NCBI RefSeq assembly: GCF_900104685.1
Contig: NZ_LT629755.1
Span: forward strand, 2,852,001-2,916,000
Reading direction: 5' to 3'
Length of the DNA stretch: 64,000 bases
Source: Agromyces flavus
Lineage (GTDB): Bacteria > Actinomycetota > Actinomycetes > Actinomycetales > Microbacteriaceae
In this document: positions 32,340 to 40,819 of the stretch, piece by piece
Layout: each line of letters starts with the position of its first letter
Position numbering within the stretch: position 1 is the stretch's first letter
The notes under the pieces: model-generated
The model's database searches: none
Seen by the model: only the letters and a program-made list of their open reading frames with translations
What the model was told of the DNA's origin: nothing
Position numbers and translations under genes: made by a program

Positions 32340-33281
32340 ATGCGCCCTCCTCGTCCGCTGCCCCAGACCCTCGCCGAACGTCCGTTCCCGGTCGCCAAAG
32401 CACTCGAGCTCGGCATCTCCCCCGACCGTCTCCGGGCCCGCGACCTCGACGCCGCGATCCACGGCGCGCGGATGCCGCGGGAGGCGGGCCTCGATACCAG
32501 GTGTCTGGCATTGCTCCTGGTCTGCCGGTCCGACGCCGTCATCTGCGGTCCGACGGCGGCGCTCCTGCACGGGCTTCCCATGCCCATGCGGTTCGCGGCG
32601 GCGACGCCGCTCCATGTCGCAGTGCCTCCTCATGCGCCAGCGGTGCGTCGGGCGGGAGTCGTCGGACATCGTCTGAGCATCGACGAGGAGGATGTCACGA
32701 TCGTCCGCGAGATCGTGCTGACCCGGCTCGCACGCACGTGGTGCGACCTCGCCGCATGCCTCACGGTTCCCGAGCTGGTCGCCGCCGCCGATTCGGCCCT
32801 CCGTTCCCGGAGCACGGACGCCGACGCCCTGCGAACCGCGGTCGAGGCGTATCCCGATTTCCGCCGCCGTCAAATGCTCCGGACGGCGCTCGAGCTCGCC
32901 GACGCAGCATCCGAGTCGCCCAAGGAGTCGGAGCTGAGGGCGATCGTGATCCTCGCGGGACTGCCCCACCCCGAGGCCAACGTCGTGATCCGTCGTCACG
33001 ACGGGCGGGTGGTGGCACGGGTCGACCTGCTGTTCCGCAGCTACGGCGAAGTGCTCGAGTACCACGGCGACTACCACCGCACCGACCAGCGGCAGTGGCG
33101 CCGCGATCGCACGCGCGAGGCCGAACTGGAGTCGCTCGGGTATCACGTCATGGAGGTCACGGAGCACGACCTGCGACGTCCACACGAGCTCGTCGGGCGA
33201 ATCGCGCGCAACCTCGCCCGCCGAGGCTGGACCGGCACCGTCACGCATGCGCGCGGAAACGGAGCTTCCCACCGTCGGTGA
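32340..33281 (+). CDS. DUF559/Vsr-like nuclease-domain protein
   Basis: 313 residues. The N-terminal 200 residues resemble AbiEi-like winged-helix proteins common in Microbacteriaceae (LLHGLPMPMRF, LTRLARTWCDLAA). The C-terminal part has a PD-(D/E)XK-like arrangement: PKESELRAIVILAGLP, VVARVDLLF (Asp), EVLEYHGDYHRTD (Glu) and LESLGYHVMEVTEHDL, as in DUF559/Vsr-type endonucleases. Actual cleavage is unproven. ATG at 32340 has no ribosome site. It interrupts the prpC-prpD pair and is bracketed by 15-bp imperfect inverted repeats, which hints at acquisition as a unit. Confidence 0.75.
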   Translation: MRPPRPLPQTLAERPFPVAKALELGISPDRLRARDLDAAIHGARMPREAGLDTRCLALLLVCRSDAVICGPTAALLHGLPMPMRFAAATPLHVAVPPHAPAVRRAGVVGHRLSIDEEDVTIVREIVLTRLARTWCDLAACLTVPELVAAADSALRSRSTDADALRTAVEAYPDFRRRQMLRTALELADAASESPKESELRAIVILAGLPHPEANVVIRRHDGRVVARVDLLFRSYGEVLEYHGDYHRTDQRQWRRDRTREAELESLGYHVMEVTEHDLRRPHELVGRIARNLARRGWTGTVTHARGNGASHRR

Positions 33282-33286
33282 AGCGT

Positions 33287-33301
33287 CCGTTTCTGCACGA
33301 G
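33287..33301 (+). repeat. Right arm of imperfect inverted repeat flanking DUF559 gene
   Basis: CCGTTTCTGCACGAG, 6 bases after the DUF559 stop; pairs with 32181-32195. Confidence 0.55.
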
Positions 33302-33336
33302 TACCAAAGGGGGCCGCCGCGGCCGGCGGGACCGCG

Positions 33337-34875
33337 TCAGAAGAGGCCGGTGGGGGGTTCCACTCCGTTGAGGGCGCCGGGGGCGGCGGTGAAGGTGAGC
33401 TGCTGCAGCTCGTCGGGGCCGAGCTCGGGCAGGCGCTGCGCGACATCCAGGAACCGGTCGATCTCGGCGGGCTCGAGCGCCCACTCGGCGAGCGTGCGGA
33501 ACTTCTCGACGTACTGCTCACGGCCGAAGGGCCGAGCGCCGAGCGGGTGCGCGTCGGCGACCGCGATCTCCTCGACGATCTCGTTGCCGTCGGAAAGCCG
33601 GATGACGACGCGGCCGCCGAACGCCTTCTCGCCGATGTCGAGCGAGTGGTAGCGACGCGTCCACTCGGGGTCCTCGACGGTCGCGACCTTGCGCCAGAGC
33701 GTCACGGTGTCGGGGCGGTGCGCCCGCTCGGGGGCGTACGAGTCGGCGTGGTGCCACGTGCCGTCCTGCAGGGCGACGGTGAAGATGTACGGGATGGAGT
33801 GATCGAGCGTCTCGCGCGAGGCATCCGGGTCGTACTTCTGCGGGTCGTTCGCGCCCGAGCCGATCACGTTGTGGGTGTGGTGCGACGTGTGGATGGTGAT
33901 GGACTCGACGCGGTCGGGGTCGTCGAGGATCAGCGGGTACTCGTCGTGGAGCTTGCGCGCGAGGTCGATGAGCGCCTGCGCCTGGTACTCGGCCGAATGC
34001 TCCTTCGTGTACGAGTCGAGGATGGCGCGCTTGGCCTCGCCGGCGTCGGGCAGCGGCACCTCGTAGGTCGCCTCGGGGCCGCCGAGCAGCCAGGCGATCA
34101 CGCCGTCCTCGCCCTCGTAGATGGGCACCGGACTCGTCTCGCCGCGCATCGCTCGGTCGACGGCCTCGACCGCCATCTTCCCGGCGAACGCGGGCGCATA
34201 CGCCTTCCACGTCGAGATCTCGCCCTTGCGCGACTGCCGCGTCGCCGTCGTCGTGTGCAGGGCCTGCCCGATGGCCTGGAAGATCGTCTCCTGGTCGAGG
34301 CCGAGCAGCGTGCCGATGCCGGCCGCGGCCGACGGGCCGAGGTGGGCGACGTGGTCGATCTTGTGCGCGTGCAGGGTGATGGCCTTGACGAGGTCGATCT
34401 GGATCTCGTAGCCGGTGGCGATGCCGCGAACGAGGTCGCGCCCGGTGAGCCCGCGCGCCGCGGCGAGATGCTGCGCGACCGCGACGATCGGCGGGATGTT
34501 GTCGCCGGGGTGCGAGTAGTCGGCCGCGAGGAACGTGTCGTGGAAGTCGAGCTCGCGCACGGCCACGCCGTTGGCCCACGCGGCCCATTCGGGCGAGGTC
34601 CGCCGCGCGGCATCCGACCCGAACACCGTCGCGCCGTCGCCGCCGATCGACACCGGATGCGTCAGCGCCTGGCTGCGCGCGGCGACCACCGGCCGACGCG
34701 CGAGGGAGGCCGCCGCGACGGCCGCGTTGTCGATGACCCGGTTGACGACCATGTCGACGACCTCGTCGTCGACCTCGACGGGATCCGTGGCGACGGCCGC
34801 GAGCTGCCAGGCGAGCTGGCCCTCCCGCGAGAGGTCCTCGTCGCTCCGGTGGGTGCGCAGGTGGTGGGTCTTCAC
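33337..34875 (-). CDS. prpD: MmgE/PrpD family 2-methylcitrate dehydratase
   Basis: 512 residues, standard PrpD length. Typical segments: [77 protein letters not shown] and [20 protein letters not shown]. In the methylcitrate cycle it dehydrates 2-methylcitrate to 2-methyl-cis-aconitate, allowing propionyl-CoA use. GTG at 34875 has TAGCGT 6 bases upstream, so probably leaderless. PrpC is 1.3 kb downstream across the DUF559 gene; no PrpB is adjacent (the PEP-mutase-like gene at 49254 is a different subgroup). Divergent from sufS. Confidence 0.88.
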   Translation of the reverse strand: MKTHHLRTHRSDEDLSREGQLAWQLAAVATDPVEVDDEVVDMVVNRVIDNAAVAAASLARRPVVAARSQALTHPVSIGGDGATVFGSDAARRTSPEWAAWANGVAVRELDFHDTFLAADYSHPGDNIPPIVAVAQHLAAARGLTGRDLVRGIATGYEIQIDLVKAITLHAHKIDHVAHLGPSAAAGIGTLLGLDQETIFQAIGQALHTTTATRQSRKGEISTWKAYAPAFAGKMAVEAVDRAMRGETSPVPIYEGEDGVIAWLLGGPEATYEVPLPDAGEAKRAILDSYTKEHSAEYQAQALIDLARKLHDEYPLILDDPDRVESITIHTSHHTHNVIGSGANDPQKYDPDASRETLDHSIPYIFTVALQDGTWHHADSYAPERAHRPDTVTLWRKVATVEDPEWTRRYHSLDIGEKAFGGRVVIRLSDGNEIVEEIAVADAHPLGARPFGREQYVEKFRTLAEWALEPAEIDRFLDVAQRLPELGPDELQQLTFTAAPGALNGVEPPTGLF

Positions 34876-34881
34876 GGGCCA

Positions 34882-34887
34882 ACGCTA
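34882..34887 (-). promoter_or_regulatory. Putative -10 box, leaderless prpD
   Basis: Minus-strand TAGCGT ends 6 bases before the GTG start at 34875. Confidence 0.42.
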
Positions 34888-34969
34888 CCGAATGGGGTGC
34901 CGGATGTCGCGGGCCGTCGGCCGGGGGCTCCCAGCCGTGTCCGGTATCACGCGTGAGACCATGGAGGGG

Positions 34970-36280
34970 ATGAACCTCACCGACGCCGACACGGTCGGCG
35001 GCCACGCCGTGCGCGACATCCGCCTCGACTTCCCCGCATTCGCGACGACCGGCGACGGCCGGCCGGCCGCGTACCTCGACTCCGCCGCCACGTCGCAGCG
35101 GCCGCTCGCGGTGCTCGACGCCGAACGCGAGTACCTCGAGCACCACCTCGCCGCCGTGCACCGGGGCGCGAGCGCCGCGACCGGCGAGTCGACCACCCTC
35201 TTCGAGGACGGACGCGCCGATGTCGCCCGCTTCGTCGGCGCCGGCGACCGCGAGATCGTGTGGGCGCAGAACGCGACCGACGCGCTGAACATGGTCGCGC
35301 TCGGCATCGCCGACGCGAGCGCCGGCATCGGCGGCCCGGATGCCGCGCGGTTCGCGCTGCAGCCGGGTGACGAGATCGTGCTCACCGAGGCCGAGCACCA
35401 CGCGAACCTCCTGCCGTGGCAGCGCGTCGCGCAGCGCACGGGTGCGCGGATCGTGCCGGTGCGCGTCGACGAGCACGGCCTCTGGACGATCGACGACCTC
35501 GCCGCGGTGCTGACCGAGCGCACCCGCATCGTCGCGTTCGCCGAGGTGTCGAACGTGACCGGGCTGATCGCGCCCGTCGCCGAGATCGTCGGGCTCGTCC
35601 GCGAGCGCGCGCGCGAGGCGTTCGTCGTGCTCGACGCGTGCCAGTCGGTACCCCATCGTCCGGTCGACTTCGCCGCGTACGGCGTCGACTTCGCCGCCTT
35701 CTCGGGGCACAAGATGCTCGGCCCGAACGGGATCGGCGTCTTGTACGGCCGGGACGAGCTGCTCGATGCGCTGCCGCCGGCGCGCACGGGCGGTTCGACG
35801 ATCACCAGGGTGACGCTCGAGGAGTCGCATTTCCTGCCGGCCCCGCACCGCTTCGAGGCCGGAACCCAGGCCGTCTCGCAGGCGATCGGGCTCGCCGCCG
35901 CCGTCCGGTACCTCGAGGGCATCGGCATGGACGCCGTCGCAGCGCACGAGGAGGCGTTCGCTGCACGCGTCGTCGCGGGCGTCGCCGAGATCCCGGGCGT
36001 GCGGATCGTCGGCCCGCAGCCCGGCGAGCGCCGCGCGGGCCTGGTCAGCGTGAGCGTCGACGGCGTGCATGCGCACGATGTGGGCCAGTTCCTCGACGAG
36101 GCCGGCATCGTCGTGCGCGTCGGTCACCACTGCGCGCAGCCCCTGCACCGCGCGCTCGGCATCACCGCGACCACGCGGGCGAGCGCGCACGTGTACACGA
36201 CCGTCGAGGAGGCCGACCGGTTCGTCGCCGCACTCGGCGAGGTGCGCGGCTTCTTCGGCCTCGCGAGGGAGGCGTCCTGA
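34970..36280 (+). CDS. sufS: SufS-type cysteine desulfurase
   Basis: 436 residues, class II cysteine desulfurase. Visible: IRLDFPAF, YLDSAATSQRP, HRGASAATGES, EHHANLLPWQ, VLDACQSVPHRPVDF, the PLP lysine in FSGHKMLGPNGIGVLYG and the catalytic Cys in VGHHCAQPLHRALG. It releases sulfur from cysteine for iron-sulfur cluster assembly, passing it to SufU, whose gene overlaps the sufS stop. ATG at 34970 fits the family; ATG at 34961 is possible. sufBCD is not in the window, which is unusual since sufSU normally follow it. Confidence 0.92.
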   Translation: MNLTDADTVGGHAVRDIRLDFPAFATTGDGRPAAYLDSAATSQRPLAVLDAEREYLEHHLAAVHRGASAATGESTTLFEDGRADVARFVGAGDREIVWAQNATDALNMVALGIADASAGIGGPDAARFALQPGDEIVLTEAEHHANLLPWQRVAQRTGARIVPVRVDEHGLWTIDDLAAVLTERTRIVAFAEVSNVTGLIAPVAEIVGLVRERAREAFVVLDACQSVPHRPVDFAAYGVDFAAFSGHKMLGPNGIGVLYGRDELLDALPPARTGGSTITRVTLEESHFLPAPHRFEAGTQAVSQAIGLAAAVRYLEGIGMDAVAAHEEAFAARVVAGVAEIPGVRIVGPQPGERRAGLVSVSVDGVHAHDVGQFLDEAGIVVRVGHHCAQPLHRALGITATTRASAHVYTTVEEADRFVAALGEVRGFFGLAREAS

Positions 36281-36720
36281 TGTCGGCACTCGAGGGCCTC
36301 TACCAGCAGATCATCCTCGACCACTCGAAGGAGCGGCACGGCGACCACGCGCTCGAGGGCGCCGACGGCGAGCACCACGAGTACAACCCGACGTGCGGCG
36401 ACGAGATCACCGTGCGCGTGAAGCTCGACCCCGCGCACGAGCGCATCGACGAAGTGGCCTGGCAGGGCGACGGATGCAGCATCTCGATGGCGTCGGCGTC
36501 GGTGCTCACCGACCTCGTGCAGGGGCACTCCGTCGACGAGGCGCTCGCGACCGCCGACGCGTTCCGCGCGATGCTGCGCTCGAAGGGCGAGGGCGAGCCC
36601 GACGAGGACGTGCTCGGCGACGCGATCGCGTTCCACGGCGTCGCGAAGTACGTCATGCGCATCAAGTGCGCGATGCTCTCGTGGGTCGCACTCGAGGCGG
36701 CGGTCAGGACCGCGCGCTGA
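36280..36720 (+). CDS. sufU: SufU iron-sulfur assembly sulfurtransferase
   Basis: 146 residues. The start overlaps the sufS stop (TGATG). YQQIILDHSKERHG at the N-terminus and three conserved Cys (NPTCGDEITV, GDGCSISMASAS, IKCAMLSW) mark SufU, the zinc-dependent sulfur acceptor of SufS in Gram-positive bacteria. The insert between the second and third Cys is of SufU rather than IscU type. With sufS it forms a two-gene operon. Confidence 0.92.
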   Translation: MSALEGLYQQIILDHSKERHGDHALEGADGEHHEYNPTCGDEITVRVKLDPAHERIDEVAWQGDGCSISMASASVLTDLVQGHSVDEALATADAFRAMLRSKGEGEPDEDVLGDAIAFHGVAKYVMRIKCAMLSWVALEAAVRTAR

Positions 36721-36723
36721 GCG

Positions 36724-37821
36724 TCAGGCCGCCGCGGGCCAGACCGGCTCGTGCCGCTGCTCGGTGAGCACGCGCTCGGGCAGCGTCGGCGGCACGTCGT
36801 CGAGCGTGGACGGGTCCCACTTCGGGTTGCGGTCCTTGTCGATGACCTGGGCGCGGATGCCCTCGTGCAGGTCGTGCTCGCCGATGAACCACGACACGGC
36901 GCGGAACTCCTGCTCGAGCGCCTCCTCGAGCGAGGGCAGCGTGCGGGCGCGGCGCACGGCCTCGAGCGTGACCGAGAGCGCAGTCGGCGAGAGCGTCTCG
37001 AGCTCATCGGCGGCGGCCGCCGCGTAGGCCGCGGCTGCCGGATCCGCGCGCCCCGCGCCATCCGCCCGCCCCTCGGCGAACGCGCGCAGCCGTTCGATGA
37101 TCGCCGAGACGGTCGGGGCCGAATAGCACGCGTCGACCCACGGCCGGGCGGCCGCGAGCGCCGACGGCCCGGGCGTCTCGTCGAAGAGCATGACGATCTC
37201 CCACGGAGTGCCGGGATCGGCGCGCTCGGCGAGCGCCTGCAGCAGGTGCGGGATCCGCTCGGACGGCACGAACGCGTCGGCGAAGCCCGCGTGGATGGCG
37301 TCGGCCGCGTCCATCGTGCGCGAGTTCAGCGCGAGGTGCGTGCCGAGTTCGCCGGGCGCGCGGCCGAGCAGCCACGTGCCGCCGACGTCGGGCGTGAAGC
37401 CGATGCGCGTCTCGGGCATCGCGACGCGCGAGCGCTCGGTGACGATGCGGATGCGCGCATGGCCGGCGAGCCCGATGCCGCCGCCCATGGTGATGCCGTC
37501 CATGATCGCCACGACCGGCTTCGGGTAGTGCGCGATGGCCGAGTTCAGCCGGTACTCGTCGCGGAAGAACCGCAGCGCCTCGTCGACATGCCCCGCCGTC
37601 GTGTAGCCGTAGAGCTCGCGCACGTCGCCGCCGGCGCAGAACCCGCGCTCGCCCGCGCCATCCAGCACCACCATCGACACGTCGGGGTCGTGCCGCCAGG
37701 CATCGAACACCGCGGTGAGCGCGCGGATCATCTCGTAGCTCAGCGCGTTGAGGGCCTGCGGGCGTTCGAGCGTGATCCGGCCGACGCCGTCGGCCGTGCT
37801 CGTGGAGAGGTGCTCGCTCAC
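36724..37821 (-). CDS. Enoyl-CoA hydratase/isomerase family, 3-hydroxyisobutyryl-CoA hydrolase-like
   Basis: 365 residues, longer than plain enoyl-CoA hydratases and like 3-hydroxyisobutyryl-CoA hydrolases. Motifs: ITLERPQALNALSYEM, GAGERGFCAGGDVRELY (oxyanion hole), MDGITMGGGIGLAGHARIRI, MPETRIGFTPDVGGTWLLGR and a C-terminal EQEFRAVSWFI with HEGIRAQVIDKDRNPKW. It would act in valine breakdown, releasing CoA from 3-hydroxyisobutyryl-CoA. GTG at 37821 is the only upstream start in frame; TAGCGT ends 6 bases before it. It converges with sufU. Confidence 0.87.
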   Translation of the reverse strand: MSEHLSTSTADGVGRITLERPQALNALSYEMIRALTAVFDAWRHDPDVSMVVLDGAGERGFCAGGDVRELYGYTTAGHVDEALRFFRDEYRLNSAIAHYPKPVVAIMDGITMGGGIGLAGHARIRIVTERSRVAMPETRIGFTPDVGGTWLLGRAPGELGTHLALNSRTMDAADAIHAGFADAFVPSERIPHLLQALAERADPGTPWEIVMLFDETPGPSALAAARPWVDACYSAPTVSAIIERLRAFAEGRADGAGRADPAAAAYAAAAADELETLSPTALSVTLEAVRRARTLPSLEEALEQEFRAVSWFIGEHDLHEGIRAQVIDKDRNPKWDPSTLDDVPPTLPERVLTEQRHEPVWPAAA

Positions 37822-37827
37822 CCTGCC

Positions 37828-37833
37828 ACGCTA
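37828..37833 (-). promoter_or_regulatory. Putative -10 box, leaderless CoA-hydrolase gene
   Basis: Minus-strand TAGCGT ends 6 bases before GTG at 37821. Confidence 0.42.
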
Positions 37834-37877
37834 GCGGCATCGATCGGCACGGCGTAGCGTCGGCCGAGGGAGGGACC

Positions 37878-38261
37878 ATGATCGAATCCGCGTTCCCCAT
37901 CGTCGAGGTGCCCGACATGGATGCCGCGATGCGCTTCTACCACGACGCGCTCGGCACCGCCGTCGTGTACCGGTATCCCGTCGACGGCGAGCCCGTCTTC
38001 GTCACCCTGCAGGCGGGCGCGTCGCAGCTCGGGCTGGGCCTGGCCGAGGGCGGCACCGCCGGCGAGGGCGCCGGCATGCTCCTCTGGTTCTACGTCGACG
38101 ACGTCGATGCGACCACCACCGCGCTCGAGACGGCGGGATACCTCGTCATCGAGCGACCGGATGACACGCCGTGGGGCGAGCGCGTCTCGATGGTGTCCGA
38201 TCCGTTCGGCACGCGCGTGCGACTGGGCCAGCCGATCGCGCCGCAGCCCGAGGAGGAGTGA
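37878..38261 (+). CDS. VOC (glyoxalase/bleomycin-resistance fold) protein
   Basis: 127 residues. PIVEVPDMDAAMRFYHDALGT, FVTLQAGASQLGLGL, WFYVDDVDATTTALETAG and VSMVSDPFGTRVRLGQP make up one full VOC module. Likely a homodimer binding a small molecule; substrate unknown. TAGCGT at 37855-37860 may be its -10 box, with a 17-base leader containing GAGGGAGG before the ATG. The LysE exporter starts 24 bases downstream but has its own leaderless-type promoter. Confidence 0.83.
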   Translation: MIESAFPIVEVPDMDAAMRFYHDALGTAVVYRYPVDGEPVFVTLQAGASQLGLGLAEGGTAGEGAGMLLWFYVDDVDATTTALETAGYLVIERPDDTPWGERVSMVSDPFGTRVRLGQPIAPQPEEE

Positions 38262-38272
38262 ACAGAGCGGAG

Positions 38273-38278
38273 TACGAT
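38273..38278 (+). promoter_or_regulatory. Putative -10 box, leaderless LysE gene
   Basis: TACGAT ends 6 bases before the ATG at 38285. Confidence 0.4.
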
Positions 38279-38284
38279 CCTCGA

Positions 38285-38923
38285 ATGGTCCCCGCATCCA
38301 ACTTCTGGGCGTTCGTGCTCGCCTCGGTGGTGCTCATCGTCATCCCGGGACCCAGCGTGCTGTTCGTCATCGGCCGCTCGCTCGCGCTCGGGCGCATCGG
38401 CGGGCTGCTCAGCGTGGTCGGCAATGCGATCGGCATGCTGCCGCTCGTGGCGGCCGTCGCGCTCGGCGTCGGCACCGTCGTCGCGCAGTCGGTGCTGCTG
38501 TTCACGGGCATCAAGATCGCGGGGGCCCTGTACCTCGTCTACCTCGGCGTGCAGGCGATCCGTCACCGGGCGGATGCCGCGGCCGCCGTCACGGGTGCCG
38601 TCGCGCCTCGCTCGCACTGGCGCCTGCTCGGCGAGGGGTTCGTCGTGGGCGTCACGAACCCGAAGACGATCGCGTTCTTCGTCGCCGTCCTGCCGCAGTT
38701 CGTCGACTTCCACGCCGGGGCGATCCCGCTGCAGATGGCGACGCTGGGCACGGCGTTCGTCGTGCTCGCACTCGCGTGCGACTCGGTCTGGGCGCTCGCT
38801 GCGGGGTGGGCGCGCGACTGGTTCGCGTCGTCGCCGCGGCGCGCGTCGCACCTGGCCGCGACCGGCGGTGTCATGATGATCGGCCTCGGCGGCGTACTGG
38901 CGCTGTCGGGCAACAAGCACTAG
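38285..38923 (+). CDS. LysE family translocator
   Basis: 212 residues with six hydrophobic segments. The first span contains LIVIPGPSVLFVIGRSLALGRIGG (PGP motif) and later GALYLVYLGVQAIR and EGFVVGVTNPKTIAFFVAVLPQFVD, diagnostic of the LysE/RhtB superfamily. It probably exports an amino acid or derivative; specificity cannot be read from sequence. It sits between a VOC protein and a small PLDc_N membrane protein in the same direction. Confidence 0.87.
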   Translation: MVPASNFWAFVLASVVLIVIPGPSVLFVIGRSLALGRIGGLLSVVGNAIGMLPLVAAVALGVGTVVAQSVLLFTGIKIAGALYLVYLGVQAIRHRADAAAAVTGAVAPRSHWRLLGEGFVVGVTNPKTIAFFVAVLPQFVDFHAGAIPLQMATLGTAFVVLALACDSVWALAAGWARDWFASSPRRASHLAATGGVMMIGLGGVLALSGNKH

Positions 38924-38963
38924 CCCGGAAGATCGGTTCGGCAACTCGGGAACGGAGGATCCC

Positions 38964-39185
38964 ATGGCAACCGCGAAACGGTGGAGCGACATCACGCCGC
39001 AGCAGAAGAGCAGGGCGATCATCTCGGTGATCATCCAGTTCGCCCTGGCCGCAGCGGCGTGGACGGATCTCGCCAAGCGTCCCGCCGACGACGTCAACGG
39101 CCCGAAGCCGATGTGGGCGGTCATCATCCTCGTGAACTTCGTCGGCCCGCTGGCGTACTTCGTGTTCGGCCGGCGACGCGACTGA
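38964..39185 (+). CDS. Small PLDc_N-type membrane protein
   Basis: 73 residues. Two hydrophobic spans (AIISVIIQFALAAAAW and WAVIILVNFVGPLAYFVFG) joined by a short polar loop, ending in GRRRD. The layout and the N-F-x-G-P-x-x-Y-F-x-F-G-R-R segment match the phospholipase D-nuclease N-terminal (PLDc_N) family of stand-alone membrane peptides. GGAGGATCCC precedes the ATG. Function unknown. Confidence 0.78.
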   Translation: MATAKRWSDITPQQKSRAIISVIIQFALAAAAWTDLAKRPADDVNGPKPMWAVIILVNFVGPLAYFVFGRRRD

Positions 39186-39198
39186 CGGATCGGCGGGC

Positions 39199-39735
39199 TC
39201 AGTCGCGATTCGCGATGCCCGTGAGGATGCCGCGTGCGAGCCCATGGAAGAAGCAGCGGATCCCGAGTATCGCGGGCGACGACGCGGGGTCGAGGTCGAG
39301 GCTCGGCACGTCGAGTGCGTGCACCACGAACACGTACCGGTGCGCCCCGGTGCCGCGAGGCGGCCCGACGCCGCCGAACCCGCGATCGCCGTCCTCGTTG
39401 CGCAGCACGAGCGCGCCCTCGGGCAGCGCCGGGCCGCCGGGCGCGCCCGCGCCCGCCTCGAGGCTCGTCGTCGAGAGGGGCAGGTTCGCGACCGCCCAGT
39501 GCCACCATCCGGACCCCGTCGGCGCGTCGACGTCGATGCACGTCACGGCGAAGCCGCGCGTGCGCTCCGGGAAGCCCGACCACGACAGCTGGGGCGACCG
39601 GTCGACGCCTCCGGCGGCGGCACTCCACTGCGGGCGCGCGAGTGCGCCGCCGTCGTCGAAGTCGGCGCTCGTGACGTGGAACGACTCCACGGGGCGGAGC
39701 TTCTGCAGCGCAGCGTACGGATCCAGGTCGAGCAT
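39199..39735 (-). CDS. YbhB/YbcL family (PEBP-like) protein
   Basis: 178 residues. HVTSADFDDGGALARPQWS, SPQLSWSGFPERTRGFAVTCIDVDAP, GWWHWAVANLP and the C-terminal HRYVFVVHALDVPSLDL define the phosphatidylethanolamine-binding-like (YbhB/YbcL, Raf kinase inhibitor-like) family. No signal peptide is seen, so it is probably cytosolic. Ligand and role unknown. GAGGAGGAT upstream of the ATG. Convergent with the PLDc_N gene. Confidence 0.85.
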   Translation of the reverse strand: MLDLDPYAALQKLRPVESFHVTSADFDDGGALARPQWSAAAGGVDRSPQLSWSGFPERTRGFAVTCIDVDAPTGSGWWHWAVANLPLSTTSLEAGAGAPGGPALPEGALVLRNEDGDRGFGGVGPPRGTGAHRYVFVVHALDVPSLDLDPASSPAILGIRCFFHGLARGILTGIANRD

Positions 39736-39865
39736 CGTCGATCCTCCTCGTCGGTCGTCCGTCGGCTCGTCCGGTCGCCTCTCACCGTCGCGGTCAGGCT
39801 ACGTCGGGCCGCGCCACGCCGCACGAGCACACGCCGCGACGCGGCATCCGCTCAGGCGATCGCCC

Positions 39866-39871
39866 TAGGAT
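39866..39871 (+). promoter_or_regulatory. Putative -10 box, leaderless trhO
   Basis: TAGGAT ends 6 bases before the GTG at 39878. Confidence 0.42.
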
Positions 39872-39877
39872 CGCCGG

Positions 39878-40777
39878 GTGCCGCTCGCCAAGATCCTGCT
39901 GTTCTACGTCTTCACGCCGCTCGCCGACCCCGACGCGATCCGGCTGTGGCAGCGCGACCTCGCGGACTCCCTCGGCCTGCGCGGCCGCGTGCTCATCTCG
40001 AAGGACGGGATCAACGGCACGCTCGGCGGCGAGATGGGCTCACTCAAGCGCTACGTCCGCAAGACCCGGGATTATCCGGCGTTCACGGCCATCGACTTCA
40101 AGTGGAGCGAGGGCAGCGAGCTCGACGACGAGGGTCGCAGCCTCGACTTCCCGAAGCTCAGCGTGAAGGTGCGCGACGAGATCGTCTCGTTTGGCGCACC
40201 CGACGAACTGCGCGTCGACGAGTCGGGCGTCATCGGCGGCGGCACGCGCCTCAGCCCGGACGCACTGCACGAGCTCGTCGCCGAGCGCGGCGACGAGGTC
40301 GTCTTCTTCGACGGACGCAACGCGCTCGAAGCCGAGATCGGGCGGTTCCGCGGCGCGATCGTGCCGCCGGTCGAGACCACGCGCGACTTCGTCGGCCTGC
40401 TCGACTCGGGCGCGTACGACCACCTGAAGGGCCGGCCGGTCGTGACGTACTGCACGGGCGGCATCCGATGCGAGGTCCTCTCGAGCCTGATGGCCGCACG
40501 CGGCTTCGGTGAGCTCTACCAGCTCGACGGGGGCATCGTCCGGTACGGCGAGCGCTTCGGCGACGACGGGCTCTGGGAGGGTTCGCTGGTCGTGTTCGAC
40601 GGGCGTGAATCGGTCGACTTCAGTGAGCGCGCCGCCGTGATCGGCACGTGCGAGGGGTGTGGAACTCCGTCCAAGCGCACCGTGAACTGCACGGATGCCT
40701 CGTGCCGCGGCCGGCTCGTGCGCTGCGAGGCGTGCGGCCCCGGGCACTGCGCGCGCCACGCGGCATCCGTCGCCTGA
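39878..40777 (+). CDS. trhO: tRNA uridine(34) hydroxylase, rhodanese-related
   Basis: 299 residues. N-terminal [28 protein letters not shown] and [14 protein letters not shown] are the acylphosphatase-like domain of the TrhO/YceA family; the rhodanese domain follows with [14 protein letters not shown] and the active Cys in [13 protein letters not shown]-terminal Cys-rich segment ([18 protein letters not shown]) resembles a zinc site found in many members. It hydroxylates U34 of certain tRNAs with oxygen. The start is GTG, probably leaderless. Confidence 0.87.
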   Translation: MPLAKILLFYVFTPLADPDAIRLWQRDLADSLGLRGRVLISKDGINGTLGGEMGSLKRYVRKTRDYPAFTAIDFKWSEGSELDDEGRSLDFPKLSVKVRDEIVSFGAPDELRVDESGVIGGGTRLSPDALHELVAERGDEVVFFDGRNALEAEIGRFRGAIVPPVETTRDFVGLLDSGAYDHLKGRPVVTYCTGGIRCEVLSSLMAARGFGELYQLDGGIVRYGERFGDDGLWEGSLVVFDGRESVDFSERAAVIGTCEGCGTPSKRTVNCTDASCRGRLVRCEACGPGHCARHAASVA

Positions 40778-40807
40778 GCGCAGCCTCGCGCGGTCGGAGG
40801 CGCGGCG

Positions 40808-40813
40808 TAGCGT
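40808..40813 (+). promoter_or_regulatory. Putative -10 box, leaderless YcaQ-like gene
   Basis: TAGCGT ends 6 bases before the ATG at 40820. Confidence 0.4.
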
Positions 40814-40819
40814 GGGCGC

